Assembly (NCBI GenBank): GCA_944387435.1
Contig: CALXEW010000016.1
Location: 1 to 40,042, forward strand
DNA: 40,042 nt
Direction of reading: 5' to 3'
DNA from: an uncultured Clostridia bacterium
Lineage (GTDB): Bacteria; Bacillota; Clostridia; TANB77; CAG-508
Position numbers and translations under genes: made by a program. The notes beneath the pieces are model-generated. The model had not been told where the DNA came from. It did no database searches and was given only the letters and a program-made list of their open reading frames with translations. Shown here piece by piece: positions 21,397 to 29,800 of the stretch. Within the stretch, counting starts at the first letter, position 1, and the number at the start of each line of letters is the position of its first letter.

Positions 21397-23850
21397 TTAT
21401 ATTTCTCTATTAAGATTACCACTTGTATAATCATTTCCTTGAAACTTTTTGCCTGCTCTTACTGTATCAATAATATTAATTATTTCAGGAATTGTTTCGT
21501 GTAAAATATCAATTCTTGCAAAATCAGCATTAAAATCATGAGGGGAAATAGATGTTGTTTTGCTATTAAATAAAGTGGTTACTGTTTGAATATTGTCTGG
21601 CATAATTTCAAACTTCATATTTAATCTGTCTCTTAAATAATATGTTTTATCATTTTGGCACCTTGCTTTACAAGTTGGATAACATTTATTTGCTTCTCCA
21701 AGTAGGCAATAATTCATATTAAGTAAAGGTATTTTGCCATAAACAATTAATTCTTTTTGTAAATAATTATAATTACAAAGTTCCATCATTGTCTTTTTAT
21801 CAAGCTCTGGTGATATAGTAAATTTGCTAACTCCCAATTTTTTTAGTTCTAATACAGTATGAGAGTTAAATACATTAAAGGTATAATTAGAAATTATTTT
21901 AAAATATTTATTTAAATCTTTAAATAAACTATTTAATAATTTTATATTGCAAATATTGGAAATAACAAAACCTTGAATATTATATTTATTAACAGCTTGT
22001 TCAGCATTTGCTAAAAATAGATTTTTATAATTTCCTTTTACAATAGTTGGCATGTAAATATATGTATCAAATCGTCTACTAATATCTTTTAAAGAACTTT
22101 CATATTTCTTATCTGTAAAGTATTTTAAAGGAATATATACATTATCTATATGTTCTAATTCGTTATAATTGTAGTTTGGATTTAGAACATTTAATAGTAA
22201 AGAAATTTTGGGTAACTTAGTTTTAGAATGTTTTACCATTGTTCTCATATTTTTTAATGTTAAGTTTTCTTCTTTTGAGATTTTATCTAAAGTGCTGTTA
22301 GATAAATTTCTATGTATGCGAGCTTGTGCGATACTTCCTATATTTGATAAAGCGGTTCTTCTTAGTTCATTTAATATGCTTAATTTTGGCAAGAACACAT
22401 CATTGTCTATATTTACTTTTATATTTTTAAAGTAATAAGGAGAAGCGGTGGTTTTTGAAATTTGATTTATTACAGTTTGTTTATCTAATGGTCTTGTTTT
22501 GGCTTGTCCTGGAATAAAATCTAAATTACATGTAATTGATAAATTTTTGTAAAGTTCTAAATTACTACAAGATGTTACATGTATAGAGACAGGCTGATTC
22601 TTTTTAATAGTTACTAAAGCATTTAAAGCAACTTTTCTATTTTCGCCTTGATAGCTTTCTTTTGCTTTTTGAGTAAGTTCTTTAGATGCAAGTCTGAAAA
22701 TTTTATATCCATTTTGTATATTTCCTTTAATTCTTCCTATTGTCACAGTTTGCCCAACAGATGTTTCTTTGATATTTTTTCCATTTGACATTAATTCTGA
22801 AATTTTATAGCTACCTGTACGGTTTTCAACTGCAATAGTATCTCCTATTTGAATTTTATCTTCCAAAGTAAGGGTAATATAACCTTTGTTTTTATTGAAT
22901 TTTTTAACAGTACCTATATATAATCCCATATTATTTGGTTTTTCTTTATATACAAGTTTCTTATTTGTACTATTATCTAAATGCCCAGAAGATGTCATAC
23001 CTCTATTAAATACTTGTATCAAAATTTTTTTATCTTTACTTGAAACTTTGTATTCTTCTTTGGAATAAGCTAAATCAAGGTATTTTCTATATATTTTGGT
23101 AACAGTTGCTACATATTCAGGAGATTTCATTCTTCCTTCTATTTTTAAACATTTAACTCCAGATTGTATAAAATCAGGAATGTAGTCTAAACCGCATAAA
23201 TCTCTTGTACTTAGCAAATATCCAGAATCAATGGTTTTATTATTTTCTAATAATTGAAATGAAAGTCTACAAGGACCAGCGCATTTACCTCTATTTCCAG
23301 AGCGTCCGCCTAGCATACTAGAAAATAGGCACTGTCCTGAATAGGAAATACATAATGCACCATGAACAAAACATTCAATTTCTACTTTAGTATTTTTACA
23401 AATATATTTAATCTCATCTAATGAAAGTTCTCGTGCTAAGACTACTCTTTTAAATCCTAAATCTTGTAATTCTAAAGCACCATTTAAATTATGGACAGTC
23501 ATTTGAGTACTTCCGTGTATAGGTAAATCAGGAAATAATTCTATTAATTTTTTTGCTAAACCTAGGTCTTGAACTATTATTGCGTCAATTCCATATTCAT
23601 ATGCTTTTGCTGCAAGCATAGTAGCATCTTTAAATTCATCATCTTTAATTAATGTGTTTAGTGTTAAATTTGTTTTTACACCACGTATTTTCGCATAGTC
23701 GATTGCTTTTTTTAAAGTGTCACCATTAAAATTATGAGCAAATGCTCTGGCACTAAAAAGATTAGAACCAAAATAAACACTGTCAGCACCATTTTGAACT
23801 GCTGCTTTTAAACATTCAAAATCTCCAACAGGAGCAAGTAGTTCTATCAT
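21397..23850 (-). CDS. U32-family peptidase (RlhA/collagenase-like)
   Basis: An 817-residue protein starting MIELLAPVGDFECLKAAVQN behind AGGAGG. The N-terminal U32 TIM-barrel carries VYFGSNLFSARAFAHNF, HGSTQMTVHN and the Cys-containing signature ECFVHGALCISYSGQCLFSS with GKCAGPCR, ligands of an iron-sulfur cluster. The middle part has a beta domain (KKFNKNKGYITLTLEDKIQIGD) and the C-terminal part fits a DUF3656-type region with another Cys cluster (CYPTCKARCQN). Relatives hydroxylate 23S rRNA (RlhA) or ubiquinone precursors; rRNA modification is the likelier role in a Clostridium. The true reaction is not proven by sequence. Confidence 0.88.
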   Translation of the reverse strand: MIELLAPVGDFECLKAAVQNGADSVYFGSNLFSARAFAHNFNGDTLKKAIDYAKIRGVKTNLTLNTLIKDDEFKDATMLAAKAYEYGIDAIIVQDLGLAKKLIELFPDLPIHGSTQMTVHNLNGALELQDLGFKRVVLARELSLDEIKYICKNTKVEIECFVHGALCISYSGQCLFSSMLGGRSGNRGKCAGPCRLSFQLLENNKTIDSGYLLSTRDLCGLDYIPDFIQSGVKCLKIEGRMKSPEYVATVTKIYRKYLDLAYSKEEYKVSSKDKKILIQVFNRGMTSSGHLDNSTNKKLVYKEKPNNMGLYIGTVKKFNKNKGYITLTLEDKIQIGDTIAVENRTGSYKISELMSNGKNIKETSVGQTVTIGRIKGNIQNGYKIFRLASKELTQKAKESYQGENRKVALNALVTIKKNQPVSIHVTSCSNLELYKNLSITCNLDFIPGQAKTRPLDKQTVINQISKTTASPYYFKNIKVNIDNDVFLPKLSILNELRRTALSNIGSIAQARIHRNLSNSTLDKISKEENLTLKNMRTMVKHSKTKLPKISLLLNVLNPNYNYNELEHIDNVYIPLKYFTDKKYESSLKDISRRFDTYIYMPTIVKGNYKNLFLANAEQAVNKYNIQGFVISNICNIKLLNSLFKDLNKYFKIISNYTFNVFNSHTVLELKKLGVSKFTISPELDKKTMMELCNYNYLQKELIVYGKIPLLNMNYCLLGEANKCYPTCKARCQNDKTYYLRDRLNMKFEIMPDNIQTVTTLFNSKTTSISPHDFNADFARIDILHETIPEIINIIDTVRAGKKFQGNDYTSGNLNREI

Positions 23851-23961
23851 TTTAAACCATCCTCCTAGAATTTTTTTATTAATTATATCATTAAACTAAA
23901 TAAATACAAATATTTTCATAAAAAATTATTTTTAGACAAATTTGTAATATTTGAAAATTTG

Positions 23962-23990
23962 TTGACGAAAAAAATCGAAAATGATATAAT
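23962..23990 (+). promoter_or_regulatory. strong sigma-A promoter
   Basis: -35 TTGACG (23962-23967), 17-bp spacer, -10 TATAAT (23985-23990), 38 bp before the cadherin-like protein gene. Confidence 0.8.
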
Positions 23991-24028
23991 ACCCTCATAA
24001 AACTAAGGAGAAGTTAAGGAGGATATTT

Positions 24029-25198
24029 ATGAACGATAGAAAGAAAAATATAAAAAATTTGGTTTTGTTAATAGTTGCAATATTATTGATAAGCATTATG
24101 TTTTATATAGGAGCTGCTGTTACAACTTCGGCTAAACTAGAAAAAGCCGAAAGAGTAAAATATTTAGCAGCGACAGAAAATGCAACAAATAGGTCAAATA
24201 CAAGTAATTCAAATAACAATAGTAGTGCTAGTTCAAGTAGTAATACTTCAAGGGCTACAACACAAAGTGAAGAATCAAGCAATGCAAACTTATCTATGCT
24301 AGGTATTAGACCAACAGAATATGATTTTACAGGATTTAAATCAGGAACAACAACATATGAAGTAACAGTACCAGCAGATGTAGAAGAAGTAGAAGTATAC
24401 GGAACGGCTCAAGATAGTAACGCTGAGGTTAGTGGCTTAGGAACAAAGAAATTAGAAGAAGGTTTAAATGATTTGTCAATTGTAGTAACTGCAGAAGATG
24501 GAACAGAAAAGATTTATACAATACAAGTAACAAGAGAAAAGTCAGGTGAAAATGCAACTGCAGGTGAAACACAAGAGGGATTATCAACTTTAACAATTGA
24601 GAATTTAGAACTATCTCCTGCGTTTAGCACAAATGTTTATGAATATACAGCAAAATATATTGGAGAGGAAACAAAGTTAGATGTAAATGCAACAGCAACA
24701 AATTCTGATTATACAGTAGATATAATGGGAAATGATAATTTACAAGAAGGAGAAAATGTTATTACTATTTTAGTAACAAATAACTCCGGAGATAATATTG
24801 CTACATATCAAGTAGCTTTAAATAAAAGTTTAGTTGATGAAGAAGCAATAGCAAGAGAACAAGAAGAGGAAAGACAAAAAGAAGAACAAAGAAGAATGAT
24901 AGTTATAGGTGCTGTAGTAGGAGCAATTGCTTTAATAATTATAATTACATTAATTATTAGACATAGAAGAAATAAGGCGTGGGCAGAAGAATATACAGTT
25001 CCATTTTCAGGACTAAATGATGACGAGTTTGTAGAAGATGAAAAAGAACAAGAAGAGCAAGATATAGAACAAGATAATGAAGAAGAATGGACTAAAGAAA
25101 AAGCAAGAAAACAATTTTTAGATGATTATGATAATAATACATATCATGACCAGGAAAGAGCTTCAAAAAGAAAACATAAAGGAAAGAGATTTAAATAA
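24029..25198 (+). CDS. membrane protein with two cadherin-like beta-sandwich domains
   Basis: A 389-residue protein. N-terminal membrane segment (LVLLIVAILLISIMFYIGAA), a Ser/Asn-rich linker, then two beta-sandwich repeats: the first with YDFTGFKSGTTTYEVTVPAD and DGTEKIYTIQVTRE, the second with LELSPAFSTNVYEYTAKY and NIATYQVALNK. These match the cadherin-like domain found in Bacillota surface proteins. A second membrane helix (VIGAVVGAIALIIIITLII) leads into a charged, Glu-rich cytoplasmic tail ending KRKHKGKRFK. The ectodomain would therefore lie between two membrane anchors. Strong promoter and terminator show a monocistronic unit. Role unknown; wall or cell-division contact is possible. 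Confidence 0.78.
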   Translation: MNDRKKNIKNLVLLIVAILLISIMFYIGAAVTTSAKLEKAERVKYLAATENATNRSNTSNSNNNSSASSSSNTSRATTQSEESSNANLSMLGIRPTEYDFTGFKSGTTTYEVTVPADVEEVEVYGTAQDSNAEVSGLGTKKLEEGLNDLSIVVTAEDGTEKIYTIQVTREKSGENATAGETQEGLSTLTIENLELSPAFSTNVYEYTAKYIGEETKLDVNATATNSDYTVDIMGNDNLQEGENVITILVTNNSGDNIATYQVALNKSLVDEEAIAREQEEERQKEEQRRMIVIGAVVGAIALIIIITLIIRHRRNKAWAEEYTVPFSGLNDDEFVEDEKEQEEQDIEQDNEEEWTKEKARKQFLDDYDNNTYHDQERASKRKHKGKRFK

Positions 25199-25200
25199 AG

Positions 25201-25228
25201 ATAAGGTGCATATATTGCACCTTATTTT
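25201..25228 (+). terminator. terminator of the cadherin-like protein gene
   Basis: ATAAGGTGCA and TGCACCTTAT pair over 10 bp with a 5-nt loop, then TTTTA. Confidence 0.85.
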
Positions 25229-25528
25229 AAAAAAAATTAACGTTTTTACAAATTTCGACAAATTTTTTAAAAATAATATGTTAATATAGAATTGTTAAAC
25301 TGCAGTAGAACAAATTTTAATCAATAAAGTTTTTTAAAAATTTATATTACAATTTAATGAGGAATAATATTTATTTTTCAGTGATAAATTAAGTATTAAA
25401 ATCTTATAAATGTTTGAATCAATAATATTATTTATTTACAAGTTAATTATCAAATTAAATTTTATCTATAAAATCTATTTTTCTATTGAAAAAAGTTAAT
25501 AAAGATGTTAAAATAAAGGAGGAATAAC
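25229..25528. other. AT-rich intergenic region without recognised feature
   Basis: About 300 bp, very AT-rich, no ORF of note. TTGAAA-17-TAAAAT at 25486-25514 looks like a promoter, but its start point would fall in the ribosome site of the next gene, so I leave it open. Confidence 0.6.
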
Positions 25529-26461
25529 ATGCAAGATAGATTACCTTTAACATCTGATTATGTATTTAAGAGGATTTTTGGACAAGAAGAAAATAAAGAA
25601 GCTTTAAGAGATTTTTTAGAGAGCATATTAGATGTTAAAATAAGGAATATAGAAATAAATAATCCAGAAATACCAAAAAATTATTATGATAGTAAATTTG
25701 GAATTTTAGATTTAAAAGTAACATTAAATAATGAAATGGTGGTAGATGTAGAAATACAAATGCAAAATGAGCATAATATAGAGCAAAGAATGCCATACTA
25801 TTTAGCTAGTAATTATGCAAATAGTTTAAAAGAAGGAGAGTTATATACTGAAACTAAAAAGTCGATTGTAATAAGTATTTTAAATTTTAACTATTATAAA
25901 AGAAATGAATATCATTCAGTAGCTAAAATGATATTTGAAGAGCCGAAGCCAGAAGAAGTAGTAGATATGGGATATAAAAAAGAAGACGTTTACGCAAGTG
26001 AATATTTGGAAATGCATATTATAGAGTTACCAAAGTTTAGAAAGAAGAAACCAGAAATACATACAAAGTTAGAACAATGGCTATGGTTATTTATAGGGAG
26101 TGAGGGGCAAGTGAGGAAAGTAAGTAAAATAAATAAAGAAATAGAAAGAATAAATAAGAAGTTAGCTTCTATGAGCTTAAGTGATGAGGAAAGAAATAAT
26201 TATGAATTTAGATTAAAAGCCATAAGGGATGAGGCAGATGCAATTGCTTATGCAACAAAAAAAGGTCTTGCCCAGGGAATAGAACAGGGAATAGAACAGG
26301 GAATAGAGCAAGGGATAGAACAAGGAAGACAGGAAAGAGATATAGAAATTATAAAAGAAATGTTAAAAAATAACTTTTCTATAAAACAAATAAGTAATAT
26401 TACTAAATTAACAGAAAAAGAAATAGAAGAAATAAAAAAAGCTAAAAAGGATTCCAAATAG
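25529..26461 (+). CDS. Rpn-family PD-(D/E)XK nuclease (recombination-promoting nuclease)
   Basis: A 310-residue protein of the Rpn/PDDEXK transposase-like family. N-terminus: LTSDYVFKRIFGQEENKEAL; nuclease core: GILDLKVTLNNEMVVDVEIQ with the Asp and the Glu-x-Gln of the PD-(D/E)XK site; then RMPYYLASNYANSL. The C-terminal part is helical and contains QGIE four times in a row (26275-26325), encoded by 12-nt units, before a final helix. Length change in steps of 12 nt would keep the frame. Rpn proteins of enteric bacteria act in phage defence and carry internal small ORFs that make an inhibitor; an in-frame GTG at 26111 preceded by a G-rich stretch is a candidate here. AAGGAGG before ATG 25529. 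Confidence 0.88.
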   Translation: MQDRLPLTSDYVFKRIFGQEENKEALRDFLESILDVKIRNIEINNPEIPKNYYDSKFGILDLKVTLNNEMVVDVEIQMQNEHNIEQRMPYYLASNYANSLKEGELYTETKKSIVISILNFNYYKRNEYHSVAKMIFEEPKPEEVVDMGYKKEDVYASEYLEMHIIELPKFRKKKPEIHTKLEQWLWLFIGSEGQVRKVSKINKEIERINKKLASMSLSDEERNNYEFRLKAIRDEADAIAYATKKGLAQGIEQGIEQGIEQGIEQGRQERDIEIIKEMLKNNFSIKQISNITKLTEKEIEEIKKAKKDSK

Positions 26462-26474
26462 GAATCCTTTTATA
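26445..26474 (+). terminator. terminator of the rpn gene
   Basis: AAAAGGATTCC and GGAATCCTTTT pair over 11 bp with a 5-nt loop. The 5' arm overlaps the last codons. Confidence 0.85.
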
Positions 26475-26485
26475 TTAAGGAAGGA

Positions 26486-26602
26486 TTAGCAACATCCACC
26501 TCTATTACCACCACAACAGCAGCAAATTAAAAGTATAAGGATTATAATCCAGCAACAATCATCGCCAAATCCGAATCCACCGCATCCTCTGTTCTCTGGC
26601 AT
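26486..26602 (-). CDS. 38-residue Cys/Gly-rich membrane peptide
   Basis: Starts MPENRGCGGFGFGDDCC, followed by a hydrophobic helix WIIILILLI and a CCCCGG...GGCC tail; GGAAGGGGG lies 9 bp before the ATG. Small Gly-rich single-helix peptides of the YjcZ/spore type have a similar build, and eight cysteines in 38 residues is striking. I know no exact family; a sporulation or coat role is inference. Confidence 0.6.
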   Translation of the reverse strand: MPENRGCGGFGFGDDCCWIIILILLICCCCGGNRGGCC

Positions 26603-26805
26603 AGCATAAAACCCCCTTCCAATTAACTAATATGTTTTCTTTTGTTGTTTCCTTTGTATGATATATCTTATGAAATTTATAAAAATGTGTTACAAAAAAC
26701 AATTTGTATATAAAAGTTTTTGATAAATTTTTTTCGTTTTTTGTTTTGTTCGCTTTAATTAGTTTTTGTTTTATGTTAGAATACATTTTGTTAGGAGATG
26801 GAAGA

Positions 26806-29800
26806 ATGTCAGGGGCAAAAAAAATAGGGGAAATATTTAGTGATTATAAAGCAAATTCTAATATAAAATATGCACAAATAGTGGCTTTGAATGTACTAAA
26901 AAAAACAAATACATTAGAAGTAGTATTGTATTATGATGAATACATAGAAATAAAAGAAATATGGTATTTTGAAAAATTTTTGCAAGAAAGATTCCATTTT
27001 AGTAATATAGATATGAAAATAAAATACCATGATGCAGTTGAGAAAAAAAGTATTGTAGAAGAATGGAAAAATATTATAGCATATATGTCACATAAATATC
27101 CATTAATGAAACCAATGCTTTTGTTAAAAAGTGATGTAGAAGTGAATGAAAAGGATATATTAGTTAGAATGCACATAAAAGGAGCAGATTTTTTACGTGC
27201 AAAAAAAACTGATAAAGAACTTGTACATGTATTGGAGAATCTTTTTGGAGAAAAATATAATATTGAATTAAGAGAAGAGCTATCTAAAGAAGAAATGAAG
27301 AAATTAAAAGAAAAACTTGAGGAAGAAGAAGCATTTATTGTAGCTCGTATTGAAGAAGAAAACAAGAAACATGAAGAAGAAACAATACCAGTTCAAGAAT
27401 ATGTAGAACCAGATTATCAAATGCCAACAGACGAAGATTATATTCCAGAAGAAGTAGAGGCTGAAGTAGAACCGGTAAATATGGAATATATAATGGGAAA
27501 ACCATCAAGAGCAAAAGAAAAACATGTAATGGTAAAAGAATTAGGAGCGGATTCAGGAAGAGTAACATTAGAAGGAAGAGTTGTAACAGCAGATGTACGT
27601 GAAACAAAATCAGGAAAAGGAATATTAATATTTGATATTTATGATGGAACAGGAAGAATTACAATAAAATCTTTTTCAAAAGACTTAAAAGAAGGAAAAG
27701 AGATGATAGAAAAAATAGAACATGCAAAAGCTATAAAGGCGATAGGTAAGGCAGGTTTGGATTCATATGCAGGGGATGTAACTGTAATTGCAAATACTAT
27801 AATAGAAACAGAGACAGAATTTCCAAAAATGCCGGAAGAAGATGATAGTACACCTCTTATATATGGAAGTTCAATGAATATAACAGAACCTTTAGTAAAA
27901 ATAGATGAATTAGGAGTAGACGATGGTAAAATTTCTTTACAAGGAGAAGTAATATATTCAGAAGATAGAACATTGAAATCAGGAAAGACACTATTTAGTT
28001 TTGATTTATATGATGGAACAAGTACAATTACATGTAAAGCATTTTTAGAAAAAGATAGAGCAAAGAAGACAATGAAAAGAATAACAGGTGCTAAAGGAGT
28101 GAAGATTTCAGGAACAGCGTCTATGGATACTTTTTCAAATGAATTAACAGTAATGGTAAATACAATAATAGAAACGGAAGGTTTGAAAAAGGAAATAAGA
28201 CAAGACAATAGTGAAGTAAAAAGAGTAGAGCTTCATATGCATACTCAAATGAGTCAAATGGATGCCATGACATCAGCCACTGATTTAATAAAAAGAGCAA
28301 TGAAATGGGGAATGAAATCAATTGCAATAACAGACCATGGAGTAGTTCAAAGCTTCCCAGAAGCACATAAACTTCTTGGATATGATAATCCAGATATGAA
28401 AATAATCTATGGAATGGAAGCTTATTTAGCACCAGATAAAAATCCAGCAGTAGAAAATTCAAAAGGACAAGATTTAGATACAACATATTGTGTACTAGAC
28501 TTAGAAACAACAGGATTTTCAGCAACAACAGAAAAAATAACAGAAGTAGGTATAATGAAATTAAAAAATGGAGAGGTAATAGATGAATTTAGTTGTTTTG
28601 TTAATCCTGAAAAACATATACCAGAAAGAGTAACAGAAGTAACTAATATCACAGATGAAATGGTTGCTGATAGCGAAACAATAGATAAAGTATTTCCTAA
28701 AATATTAGAATTTTTAGGAGATTCAGTAATTGTTGCACATAATGCAGGATTTGATGTAGGCTTCTTAAAACAAAATGCTAAAAATTTAGGATATGATTTT
28801 GATTATACATATATAGATACTTTAAGTTTAGCAAAAGACTTATTCCCAGAATATAAAAAATATAAATTAGGAAAAATTGCAGAAAATTTAGGAATAAAAG
28901 TAGAGGTGGCTCACCGTGCTTTAGATGATGTAGATACTACAGTAAAAGTATTTAAAGTAATGCTAGATATGCTAGAAAAACGTGGAGCAAAAAAAGTAGA
29001 CGATATAGATAAAGTTAGTAGAACAGAAGAAGCAAAGAAAGAAGAATATAAGAAATTAAAAACATATCATGCAATAATTTTAGCAAAAAACTATATAGGA
29101 TTACGTAATTTATATAAATTAGTATCATATTCACATGTAAAATATTTTTATAGAAGACCACGTATACTTAAAAGTTTACTTGAAAAATATAGAGAAGGAT
29201 TAATTTTAGGAAGTGCATGTGAAGCAGGAGAACTATACCAAGCAATAGAGCTTGGAAAAACAGATGAAGAAATAGAAGAAATTGCAAACTTCTATGATTA
29301 TTTAGAAATACAACCAATAGGAAATAATAATTTCTTAATAAGAAATGAAACAGTAAAAGACGAAGAGGCTTTAAGGGACATTAATAGAAAGATAGTAGCT
29401 CTAGGAGAAAAGCTAAATAAACCAGTAGTAGCAACATGTGATGTTCACTTTATGGACCCACAAGATGAAATATATAGAAGAATATTAGAAGCAGGACAAG
29501 GATATCAGGATGCTGACCAACAAGCACCATTGTATTTAAGAACAACAGAAGAAATGCTAGAAGAGTTTAGTTATTTAGGAAAAGAAAAAGCATATGAAGT
29601 AGTTGTAACAAATACAAATAAAATCTCAGATATGTGTGACAAGATAAGTCCAATATCACCAGAAAAATGTCCACCACATATTCCAGGTTGTGAACAAACA
29701 ATTAAAGATATAGCATATAAAAGAGCACATGAATTATATGGAGACCCATTACCAGAAATAGTACAAACAAGATTAGATAAAGAGCTAGAGTCAATTATAA

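Noticed and set aside
26559..26786. 75-residue minus-strand ORF upstream of polC
   Set aside because: It overlaps the Cys-rich peptide in another frame, has no ribosome site and has a composition expected of AT-rich spacer.
26704..26805. PolC start at ATG 26704 with a hydrophobic extension
   Set aside because: A replicative polymerase should not have a membrane anchor; ATG 26806 begins with the conserved PolC N-terminus.
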